The notes beneath the pieces are model-generated. The model saw only the letters and a list, made by a program, of their open reading frames with translations, ran no database searches and had not been told where the DNA came from. Position numbers and translations under genes: made by a program. This document shows positions 25,126-32,824 of a stretch of DNA of 64,000 nucleotides, one piece after another; position 1 is the first letter of the stretch; the number at the start of each line of letters is the position of its first letter. Source of the DNA: Azospirillum lipoferum 4B (GTDB taxonomy: Bacteria > Pseudomonadota > Alphaproteobacteria > Azospirillales > Azospirillaceae); assembly GCF_000283655.1 (NCBI RefSeq), contig NC_016623.1, positions 186,001 through 250,000 of the forward strand, written 5' to 3'.

Positions 25126-26107
25126 CGGATTGGCGGCTGTTCTCGGGTTGGGACTTCTGCTTGGCGGCTGTGCCGCGAATTTCCAGCCGATGGGGACGGC
25201 CGTCGTCCAGCCGCAGTTGAACGACAAGGTGCTGATCGCCGCCGACGGCTTCGAGCTGCCGATGCGCTCCTGGCTTCCGGCCGACGGCAAGGTTCGGGCC
25301 GCCGTGGTGGCCCTGCATGGCTACAACGACTATTCCAACGCCTTCGACGGCGCCGGCCGCGAGTTCGCCGCGGCCGGCATCGCCACCTACGCCTATGACC
25401 AGCGCGGCTTCGGCGCCACCCGCGACCGCGGGGTGTGGGCTGGCACGCCGACCCTGGTCAGCGACGCCGGCACCGCGGTGGAGATGGTGCACAAGCGTCA
25501 TCCCGGCGTGCCGGTCTATCTGATGGGCGAAAGCATGGGCGGTGCGGTGGTGCTGACCGCGATGACCGGCCCCAACCCGCCCAAGGTCGACGGCACCATC
25601 CTGGTCGCCCCCGCCGTCTGGGGCCGGCAGGCGATGGGCTTCTTCCCGCGCGCCGCCTTGTGGGTCACCTACAATCTGGTGCCCGGCATGGTGGTGCACC
25701 CGCCGCGCGACCTGAACATCCGCCCGTCCGACAACATCGAGATGCTGCGGGCACTGGGCCGCGATCCGCTGGTCATCAAGGGATCGCGCGTCGATGCGCT
25801 GGAGGGGCTGACCGACCTGATGGGCGCGGCGCTCGATGCCTGCCGGCAGTTGCAGACGCCCTCGCTGGTGCTCTACGGCGCGCATGAGGAGGTGCTGCCG
25901 CCGCGGCCGGTGGAACGTGCGCTGAAGGACTTCGAGGCCGGCGGCCGGCATGTCGTCGCGGTCTATCCCGACGGCTATCACATGCTGCTGCGCGACCTGA
26001 AGGGCCAGCTTGTCGTGAACGACATCGTCGCCTGGATCGCCGACCCGAAGATGCCGCTGGCGAGCGGTGCGGACCGCGCGCCGCGGGCCTTGCTGGCCGC
26101 CAAGTGA
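25115..26107 (+). CDS. Lipoprotein alpha/beta hydrolase (lysophospholipase-like)
   Basis: A 330-residue exported hydrolase. The signal peptide ends in a lipobox (LLLGGC, acylated cysteine at about residue 19), so the protein is anchored on the periplasmic side or in the outer membrane. The fold is the Hydrolase_4/S33 type: ALHGYNDYSNAF oxyanion region, nucleophile in GESMGGAV, catalytic histidine in DGYHMLLRD. This group includes monoacylglycerol lipases and lysophospholipases. Its start lies inside the ABC ATPase gene, so a joint role in lipid handling is suggested. The substrate is unknown. Confidence 0.9.
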   Translation: MRRSGLAAVLGLGLLLGGCAANFQPMGTAVVQPQLNDKVLIAADGFELPMRSWLPADGKVRAAVVALHGYNDYSNAFDGAGREFAAAGIATYAYDQRGFGATRDRGVWAGTPTLVSDAGTAVEMVHKRHPGVPVYLMGESMGGAVVLTAMTGPNPPKVDGTILVAPAVWGRQAMGFFPRAALWVTYNLVPGMVVHPPRDLNIRPSDNIEMLRALGRDPLVIKGSRVDALEGLTDLMGAALDACRQLQTPSLVLYGAHEEVLPPRPVERALKDFEAGGRHVVAVYPDGYHMLLRDLKGQLVVNDIVAWIADPKMPLASGADRAPRALLAAK

Positions 26108-26378
26108 AGGGGCCGCGGGACAAGGCTGCGACATGGTGACATCCCCCGACGGGACGGTCCGGCAATCGCCTGCCGCCACCCGGCCTCGCGCCTTTCGGTC
26201 AGGGCATTGGAAACGCTGATATTATCTGCTCCGCCTATCCGAAGGATGCCCTGTTGCCGCCGGCCTTTGCAGCCAAAGGTATAGTACCCATTAGCACCAA
26301 AGCCACTCTGCCCCTTCCGGTGGTTGAGGGATAAGGTACCGCGCAGGCGGACACCGAATGTCCCCATTGGGAGGAACC

Positions 26379-26627
26379 ATGCACAGCGTCGAATCCCAGG
26401 TTACCCCGTCCGGTGCTGCCCGTACCGCCGGCGCCGCGACGACTCCCCAGACGACCATGACCTCTACCCTGGATGTTCAGGTCATCGCCGACCGTTATGG
26501 TTGGACGACCCCCATGGCGCGCTGGTGGATGGCCTTCGCCGCCTCTTCCGTGGGCCACAAGCCGGACACCATGATCGCCTTTCTCGACAAGACCGTGGGC
26601 GGCGTGACGATGATCCGCCGCCGCTGA
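26379..26627 (+). CDS. Conserved-looking hypothetical protein
   Basis: An 82-residue protein. The ATG at 26379 has an ideal GGGAGGAACC ribosome site. The first ~30 residues are Ala/Thr/Ser-rich and disordered; the second half (VQVIADRYGWTTPMARWWMAFAASSVGHKPDTM) looks like a compact helical domain with several tryptophans. It is followed at once by a strong terminator, so it is a single-gene unit. The ~270 bases upstream contain an inverted repeat CCTTTG..CAAAGG (26265-26280) that could be an operator. No family recognised. Confidence 0.7.
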   Translation: MHSVESQVTPSGAARTAGAATTPQTTMTSTLDVQVIADRYGWTTPMARWWMAFAASSVGHKPDTMIAFLDKTVGGVTMIRRR

Positions 26628-26653
26628 CCGGTGGGCGGGATGAATTGGGAAGA

Positions 26654-26677
26654 GCGGCCCTGCGGGGCCGCTTTTTT
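26654..26677 (+). terminator. Rho-independent terminator
   Basis: GCGGCCC and GGGGCCGC form a hairpin with a three-base loop followed by TTTTTT, 26 bases after the hypothetical gene ending at 26627. Confidence 0.88.
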
Positions 26678-26700
26678 GTTGTGAAGTGGCGGGATCGGTT

Positions 26701-26820
26701 GCCCCCTCCCTAACCCTCCCCCGCTTACGCGGGAGAGGGGACTGCCGTTGTCTTCCACATCACTTCTGCAAGCGTCCTACCCCCTCTCCCGCAAAGCGGG
26801 GGAGGGATGGGGAGGGGGCC
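26701..26820. repeat. REP inverted pair, family 2, copy A
   Basis: The element opens with GCCCCCTCCCTAACCCTCCC and closes with the mirrored GGGAGGGATGGGGAGGGGGC. Each end carries a hairpin (CCCCCGC..GCGGGAG and CTCCCGC..GCGGGGG). About 50 bases of unrelated spacer lie between. It fills the gap between the hypothetical gene and the end of the GlgE gene. Copies occur at 57471 and 60686. Confidence 0.75.
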
Positions 26821-26836
26821 TCCGTCGCCAGAGCTT

Positions 26837-29800
26837 TCACACCCCCGGCGGCACGATCCGCCAGATCGCCGCGGGGTTGCGGTGAGGATCCAGCCAGACA
26901 TGCTGGAACTTGCCGATCCAGGTGAAGCGGTGGCCGCTGAACAGATCCTCCACCTGGACATGGGCGCCGTCGGGCAGACCGAGTTCCCACAGCGGCACCT
27001 CGATGGTCCCGCCATGGCCGTTGTGGGGGTCGAGGTTCACCGCGATCAGGATCACGTTGTCCTTGGCCGCCGTCATCTTGCCGTAGAGCAGGATGTTGTC
27101 GTCGAAGGCGTTGTAGAAGCGCAGGTTGATGAACTGCTGCAACGCCGGATTTTCGCGGCGGATGCGGTTGATGGCGGTCACATAGTCGCGGATGTTGCCG
27201 GGCTGGTTCCAGTCCCAGTGCCGGAGCTCGTACTTCTCTGAATGGTTGTACTCATCCTTGCCGGGATAGGCTTCCGCCTCGCACAGCAGATAGGGACCAT
27301 AAAGGCCGTAGACGCCGGCCAGCGTCGCCGCCAGAACCGCCCGCATCATGTGCGCCGGCCGCCCACCCTGGGTCAGGGTCGGCGGCAGGATGTCGGGGGT
27401 GTTGGCGAAGAAGTTCGGCCGCATGTATTCCCGCGATTCACCCTGCGTCAGCTCGGTCAGATACTCGGTCAGCTCCGCCTTGGTGGTGCGCCAGGTAAAA
27501 TAGCTGTAGGACTGGGTGAAGCCGACCTTGGCCAGCCGCTTCATCAGCTTGGGCCGGGTGAAGGCCTCGGCCAGGAACAGGGCGTCGGGGTAGCGGTCCT
27601 GCACCTCGCGGATCATCCATTCCCAGAAGGGGAAGGGCTTGGTGTGCGGGTTGTCGACGCGGAAGATGCGCACCCCCTCCTTGCACCACATCAGCACCAC
27701 GTCGCGCAGCGCGTACCACAGGTCCGGATAGGATTGGCGGTAGAAGCTGACATTCACGATGTCCTGGTACTTCTTCGGCGGGTTCTCGGCATAGCGGATG
27801 GTGCCGTCGGGCCGCCAGTAGAACCAGTGCGGATGCTCCTTCACCCAGGGATGATCGGGCGAGCACTGGACGGCGAAATCCAGCGCGATCTCGATGCCGT
27901 GGCGCTTGGCCTCGCGCACCAGCCGGCGGAAGCTGTCGAAATCGCCGATCATCGGGTCGATGGCGTCGTGCCCGCCCTCTTCGCCGCCGATGGCATAGGG
28001 CACGCCGGGATCGTCCGGACCGGGGTTCAGCGTGTTGTTCCTGCCCTTGCGGAAGGCACGGCCGATGGGGTGGATCGGCGGGAAATACAGCACGTCGAAG
28101 CCCATGTCGCGCACCATGGGCAGCAGATTCACCACGTCGTCGAATGTACCGGGACGCGACGGATCGGGCGAGGCGGACCGCGGAAAGATCTCGAACCATG
28201 CCGAATAGGCGCCGGCGGTGCGGTCGACATAGACCTCCAGTTCGCGCACATAGCGCGACTTGTATTGCCGCTCGCCATAGAGCGCCATGACACGGCGCGG
28301 CTCGTCCGACAGGGCATAGTCGATGGCCTCGCGGCCGGCCAGCGACTGCATCCGCTCGATCACCGCCTCCAGCGCGGCACGGCCGTCACCATGGTTCAGG
28401 TCCAGCGCCTGCTCGACGAAGCGTCGGCCCTCCACCAGTTCCAGATCGACGACCATGCCGGCATCGACCTTCTTCTTGAAGTCGGCGCGCCAGCTTTCCC
28501 AGACGTCGCGCCAGGCTTCGATGCTGTAGGTGTAGCGGGCATTGCGGGTCAGCGGCACGCGGCCGACCCAGCGGTCGTTCTCGTGCAGCCGCATCGGCGC
28601 TTCGCTCCACTCGTCGTCGCCGTCCGCCTTGTACATGACCGACGCGGCCAGCACGAAGGTGCCGTCGGTGTAGATGTCTGCCCACACCTCCATCAGGTCG
28701 CCGACCGCCCGCTTGATGGCGAAGCGGCCGCCGTCGAGTTCCGGATAGACGTTCTCGATGGTCATGCGGCCGGCGGCCATGGAGTCCATCCATTCCCGCT
28801 CCTCCACGTCATGGAGTTCGACCGGGTGGCTGCGGGCGGCGCGGGCGCGGAAAACGCGCAGTTCCATCGGCCGCAGCATCATCGGCGTGCCGGGTTCCAT
28901 CGGCAGCGGTTCGGCCTCCGGCGTCACATCCTCGAACGCCTCATAGGTGCCGCCGGTGGCCGCCAGAATGGGGCCGACGTCCAGGGTGTGCGGCCGGTTC
29001 TCGTCCGGGTTCAGCACCAGGATGGCGCAGCCGTCGGGCTGGTCGAGGGCGGCGCCGTCCACCTGCCGGATCAGCCCCAGCACCGGGCTGTGGGGCGAGG
29101 TCACGCGGCGCTGCGGCCCCTCGACGTTCAGGGCCGGGGTTGCGGCCTTCATGGCATTGACGGCGCCGATGAAGCCGGACAGGTCCAGCTTCGGCTGTTC
29201 CCAGTCGGCGGGGCTGCTGCGCACCACGTCCAGCTTGCGGGTGAAGCCGTATTCATAGCCGACCGGCATCAAGACGCCGGTGGAGAAGCTGGCGGCGAAC
29301 AGGTAATGCATCTTCATCTGGGCGGCGAGCCGCACCGCATCCTGGCTGCCGACCTCCGCCGCCAGACGGTCGGTGTCGTGGCTTTCCGGAAAGGCGATGG
29401 ACGGGGCGATCCAGCGGAACTCCTCATACTGGTCCAGCAGCCAGTCGGCCTTGAAGTCCCACCATTTGGCGCTGTTGAACAGGAAGTCGAAGCCGGCGCC
29501 GCACAGCTCGCGCACCTGCTCCACCGTACAGCCCAGCGTCTCGGCGAAGAACTTCACCTCCGGGTTCACGGCGTGGGCGGCGTCGATCAGGCTCTTCCAC
29601 ACCTCTGCCGGCACCTGATAGGCGGCGTCGCAGCGGAAGCCCTTCACGCCCAGTCCGATGTAATGGCGCAGATAGTCCGACCAGTAGCCGATCAGCCCGG
29701 CGCGCGACTCCGCCCGGTCGTAATCCAGCGAGGCGAGGTCGCCCCAGACCGTGACGAGGCTGCTGTCGTTGGGATCGACCGCGCCCGGACGGTGCAGGTC

Positions 29801-30157
29801 GCCATCCGCGCCGCGCTTGTACCAGTCGGGATGGCGGTCGACCAGCAGCGCGTCGCGCGAGGTGTGGTTGATGACGAAATCCATCATCACCGACTGGCCA
29901 TGCGCACCGGCTTCACCGATGAAGCGGCGCAGCAGCTCGTCGTCGCTCTCCTGCGACCCGCCGCGCAGGGCGTCGTGCAGGCGATAGGGGTCCTTGACGG
30001 CATAGAGGCTGCCGGAGAATCCCGGCTGGTGGATCGGGTTCAGGAAGATCCAGTCGAATCCCATCCCCTGAATCCGCGGCAGGTGCCCGGCCCAATCGCG
30101 GACGGGACCCGCCAGGGTCGGAAACAGGTTGTAGATCCGCGGTCCGACGATGTTCAT
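26837..30157 (-). CDS. glgE: GH13-GlgE fusion: alpha-amylase-like domain plus maltosyltransferase
   Basis: A 1106-residue two-enzyme protein. Residues ~1-420 are a GH13 domain (GFDWIFLNPIHQPG, VMMDFVINHTS, nucleophile in VKGFRCDAAY, acid/base in KFFAETLG, FPESHDTDR). Residues ~455-1106 are GlgE, which adds maltose from maltose 1-phosphate to alpha-1,4-glucan: DUF3416-like N-part, ALDFAVQCSPDHPW, nucleophile in VRIFRVDNPHTKPFP and acid/base in ALFLAEAFTRP. Most GlgE proteins are ~650-700 residues without the first domain. treS, maltokinase and glgB are not nearby. The gene is divergent from ppk2. The activity of the N-domain is not proven. Confidence 0.94.
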   Translation of the reverse strand: MNIVGPRIYNLFPTLAGPVRDWAGHLPRIQGMGFDWIFLNPIHQPGFSGSLYAVKDPYRLHDALRGGSQESDDELLRRFIGEAGAHGQSVMMDFVINHTSRDALLVDRHPDWYKRGADGDLHRPGAVDPNDSSLVTVWGDLASLDYDRAESRAGLIGYWSDYLRHYIGLGVKGFRCDAAYQVPAEVWKSLIDAAHAVNPEVKFFAETLGCTVEQVRELCGAGFDFLFNSAKWWDFKADWLLDQYEEFRWIAPSIAFPESHDTDRLAAEVGSQDAVRLAAQMKMHYLFAASFSTGVLMPVGYEYGFTRKLDVVRSSPADWEQPKLDLSGFIGAVNAMKAATPALNVEGPQRRVTSPHSPVLGLIRQVDGAALDQPDGCAILVLNPDENRPHTLDVGPILAATGGTYEAFEDVTPEAEPLPMEPGTPMMLRPMELRVFRARAARSHPVELHDVEEREWMDSMAAGRMTIENVYPELDGGRFAIKRAVGDLMEVWADIYTDGTFVLAASVMYKADGDDEWSEAPMRLHENDRWVGRVPLTRNARYTYSIEAWRDVWESWRADFKKKVDAGMVVDLELVEGRRFVEQALDLNHGDGRAALEAVIERMQSLAGREAIDYALSDEPRRVMALYGERQYKSRYVRELEVYVDRTAGAYSAWFEIFPRSASPDPSRPGTFDDVVNLLPMVRDMGFDVLYFPPIHPIGRAFRKGRNNTLNPGPDDPGVPYAIGGEEGGHDAIDPMIGDFDSFRRLVREAKRHGIEIALDFAVQCSPDHPWVKEHPHWFYWRPDGTIRYAENPPKKYQDIVNVSFYRQSYPDLWYALRDVVLMWCKEGVRIFRVDNPHTKPFPFWEWMIREVQDRYPDALFLAEAFTRPKLMKRLAKVGFTQSYSYFTWRTTKAELTEYLTELTQGESREYMRPNFFANTPDILPPTLTQGGRPAHMMRAVLAATLAGVYGLYGPYLLCEAEAYPGKDEYNHSEKYELRHWDWNQPGNIRDYVTAINRIRRENPALQQFINLRFYNAFDDNILLYGKMTAAKDNVILIAVNLDPHNGHGGTIEVPLWELGLPDGAHVQVEDLFSGHRFTWIGKFQHVWLDPHRNPAAIWRIVPPGV

Positions 30158-30370
30158 GGAACCCCCTTCCTTGGCCCTGCTTCTTCGTTGACAGCCCGCC
30201 GGTCCCGTTGTGGGATCGATCGACGGGATGACCTCACTCTCCCCAGGGGAGGCAACCGGACCGGCGCCACGGCCGGCACCTGCCCCCGCCGGTCAACCCG
30301 GCGGAGCAGTGAAGGTTCCGCCCGCCGCCCGCGACACACCAACCGAACCTAACAGAACAGGATGCCCCGC

Positions 30371-31213
30371 ATGGCCGAAAAGCCCGGCAAGGTCGCGAAG
30401 ATCCGCCTCGGTAAACTGGACCAGAACAAGGCGCAGTATGACAGCGCTGAGGAATACGACCGCCGACTCGGCAAGCTGCAGAAGGAGCTGCTGCACATCC
30501 AGCAGACCTACTGGCATGAAAAGCGCCGGGCCATCGTGGTGTTCGAAGGCTGGGATGCCGCCGGCAAGGGCGGGGCAATTCGCCGCATGACCGAGCCGCT
30601 CGACCCCCGCGGCTTCCATGTCTGGCCGATCTCCTCCCCCACGGCGGAGGAGCAGAGCAAGCATTACCTCTATCGCTTCTGGACCAAACTGCCGGCCGCC
30701 GGGACCTTCGCCATCTTCGACCGCTCCTGGTACGGCCGCGTCCTGGTGGAACGGGTGGAGAAATTCGCCACCAAGGACCAGTGGAAACGCGCCTATGACG
30801 AGATCAACGAATTCGAACGGCTGCTGACCGACGACGGCGCGCGCATCGTCAAGCTGTTCCTGCACATCACCCCGGAAGAACAGCTGGAGCGCTTCCGCGA
30901 GCGGATGAAGAACCCCTACAAGCGCTGGAAGCTGACGGAGGAGGATCTGCGCAACCGCGCCAAGTGGGACGATTACGTCAAGGCGGCGGAGGCGATGTTC
31001 GACCGCACCTCCACCCCCAACGCGCCCTGGCATGCGGTGGAGGCGAACTCCAAATGGTACGCCCGCATCAAGGTGCTGGAGACGGTCACCGCCGCCCTGA
31101 AGAAGGGCGTCAACATCGCCCCGCCCCCCGTCAACGGCACCGTTGCCAGGATGGCTGCGGAGGTCCTGGGCATCCACCCCGACCTTGCAGGCGTGGGCGG
31201 GCAGACCGAGTAA
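30371..31213 (+). CDS. ppk2: Polyphosphate kinase 2
   Basis: PPK2 moves phosphate between polyphosphate and nucleotides; class I members mainly make (d)NTP from polyphosphate and NDP. The 280-residue protein has Walker A GWDAAGKGG (~60-68), the lid motif with GFHVWPISSPT, and Walker B-like FDRSWYGRVLVERVE (~116-130), with KNPYKRWKLTEEDLRNR further on. The single PPK2 domain fits class I (or class III). The ATG at 30371 is preferred because ACAGGA lies upstream at suitable distance; the ATG at 30362 has AGG directly abutting it. It is divergent from the GlgE gene, linking energy and carbon storage. Confidence 0.94.
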   Translation: MAEKPGKVAKIRLGKLDQNKAQYDSAEEYDRRLGKLQKELLHIQQTYWHEKRRAIVVFEGWDAAGKGGAIRRMTEPLDPRGFHVWPISSPTAEEQSKHYLYRFWTKLPAAGTFAIFDRSWYGRVLVERVEKFATKDQWKRAYDEINEFERLLTDDGARIVKLFLHITPEEQLERFRERMKNPYKRWKLTEEDLRNRAKWDDYVKAAEAMFDRTSTPNAPWHAVEANSKWYARIKVLETVTAALKKGVNIAPPPVNGTVARMAAEVLGIHPDLAGVGGQTE

Positions 31214-31257
31214 CGGTCCGGGCGGGCAATGATCGGGAATGGCGGTGGAGGCTGGCT

Positions 31258-31962
31258 TTACCGGGTGGAAAGCGCCAGTTCCACCGCGGCCTCGGCATGG
31301 ATGGCCGTGGTGTCGTAGAGCGGCACCGGGCTGTCCTCCGGACGGACCAGCAGCATGATCTCCGTGCAGCCGAGGATCACCGCCTCCGCCCCGCGCTCGA
31401 CGAGCCGCGCGATCACGCCGCGGTAGGCCTGCCGCGATGCCTCTTCGATACGGCCCTGGACCAGTTCGTCGTAGATCACGCGGTGCACGGTGGAGCGGTC
31501 GGCATCGTCGGGGACCAGAACCTCCAGCCCATGCTTCTGGACGAGCCGGCCCTTGTAGAAGTCCTGTTCCATGGTGAAGGCGGTGCCCAGCAGGCCGACG
31601 CGCCGCAGTCCGGCGGCGCGGATGCGCTCGGCAGTGGGATCCGCGATGTGCAGCAACGGCAGGCCGATGGCCGCCTGCACCTGATCGGCCATGCGGTGCA
31701 TGGTGTTGGTGCAGATGACGACGAAGTCGGCCCCTCCCCGCTCCAGCCGCCGGGCGGCGTCGATCATCAGGGCCGTCGCGTCGTCCCAGCGGCCGGCATG
31801 CTGGAGCGCCTCGATCTCGGCGAAATCGAAGGACCACATCAGGCAGCGTGCGGAGTGGAGCCCGCCCAGGCGGTCACGAACCCGCTCGTTGACGATCCGG
31901 TAATATTCGGCGGAGCTTTCCCAGCTCATGCCTCCGATGAGGCCGATGACCTTCTGCGCCAC
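31258..31962 (-). CDS. Aspartate/glutamate racemase family protein
   Basis: A 234-residue cofactor-independent racemase-fold protein. The two catalytic cysteines are in FVVICTNTMH and VILGCTEIML, and the N-terminus reads KVIGLIGGMSWESSAEYYR, as in YgeA-type broad-specificity amino acid racemases. The start is the GTG at 31962, after a purine-rich ribosome site; the frame is open for 70 more residues but those are encoded by an intergenic repeat. It may make D-amino acids for the cell wall or catabolise them. Its exact substrate is unknown. Confidence 0.88.
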   Translation of the reverse strand: MAQKVIGLIGGMSWESSAEYYRIVNERVRDRLGGLHSARCLMWSFDFAEIEALQHAGRWDDATALMIDAARRLERGGADFVVICTNTMHRMADQVQAAIGLPLLHIADPTAERIRAAGLRRVGLLGTAFTMEQDFYKGRLVQKHGLEVLVPDDADRSTVHRVIYDELVQGRIEEASRQAYRGVIARLVERGAEAVILGCTEIMLLVRPEDSPVPLYDTTAIHAEAAVELALSTR

Positions 31963-32045
31963 GCTCTTCCACTCCCCGACCGACGGCTCCACCGGACCTT
32001 GCCTGCGACGGAGGGGGCTTGCAACAGGCCGAAGGGCGGTCTCCA

Positions 32046-32275
32046 GGGAAATCGCATTTGGATTTGGAGCGATGACATTTCGCCTCCGAAGCCCTTCTCC
32101 CCTTGTGGGAGAAGGGTTGGGATGAGGGGTGCTGCCGGCCATAGGCCGGTGCAATCCGGATTTGCGCCCCCTCACCCCAACCCGCGGGTCGGCAAAACGC
32201 CGTTGGCGTTTGGCCGATCCCGCCCCGCAAGGGGAGAGGGGCTTTCTCGGCAGACCAGCCCTAAATACAATTGCC
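32046..32275. repeat. MITE-like palindromic repeat, family 1, copy 3, with nested insertion
   Basis: The ends are GGGAAATCGCATTTGG (32046-32061) and CCTAAATACAATTGCC (32260-32275). The left REP hairpin is CTTCTCCCCTTGTGGGAGAAG. The right hairpin is interrupted: after CCCCAACCC (~32183) comes a ~40-base palindrome beginning GCGGGTCGGCAAAACGCC and ending GGCGTTTGGCCGATCCCGC before the expected CCGCAAGGGGAGAGGGG resumes. It lies between the racemase gene start and the next hypothetical gene's stop. Confidence 0.75.
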
Positions 32276-32310
32276 GAAGGGCGGTCTTGCGGTCCGCAAC
32301 CGGCCGAGCT

Positions 32311-32559
32311 TCAGTAGGCGCCCAGTGAACGGGCAATGGCGGCGAACTCCTCCGCCAACCAGCCTTCGCGCTCGATCAGGTATGCCATCAGTTGCCTCAG
32401 CGTCGCCTCGCAGGCCTCGGCACGCTCCGCGTCGGACAGACCGGCGCCGACCAGACGGGCGACGACATCGTCAACGACCTGCTGGGCCTTGCTGTGGTCG
32501 GCGTGGCTCATGACGGGAAACAACCTGAGGGTGGTGTCGGCGATTTGCTGCGGGACCAT
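32311..32559 (-). CDS. Small helical hypothetical protein
   Basis: An 82-residue frame with good coding composition, rich in Ala/Glu/Leu and predicted to be helical (QQVVDDVVARLVGAGLSDAE, ATLRQLMAYLIEREGWLAEE). The ATG at 32559 has AAGGCGG nine bases upstream. No signal or membrane segment and no family recognised. Upstream (32640-32820) is an AT-rich divergent promoter region shared with the 519-residue protein gene. Confidence 0.6.
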   Translation of the reverse strand: MVPQQIADTTLRLFPVMSHADHSKAQQVVDDVVARLVGAGLSDAERAEACEATLRQLMAYLIEREGWLAEEFAAIARSLGAY

Positions 32560-32824
32560 TGGGGGCCGCCTTCATGCTGGACGCGTTGCCTGTCTGGATA
32601 ATGGGCTCACAACCACTGGGCGGGAAGACTCGATTTAGCCCTTAAATGAAATAAATTTAGGCAACATTTGATACAACTCGTTTCAATGCCGACCCGCTGG
32701 TGCCGGACGGCCGCGACCTATGCCGTGCGTCGGCGATCCGACACAGCTCGACAGAATATGTCACTACATATCAGTAGCAATAATCACTGCCAGTACCTAA
32801 AATTACGCCGATTCAGCAGCGCCC

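Noticed and set aside
27242-30352. Plus-strand frame of 1036 codons opposite GlgE
   Set aside because: Antisense shadow of a clear enzyme gene; no motif, and its composition (His/Gln/Val/Arg) is that of reversed coding sequence.
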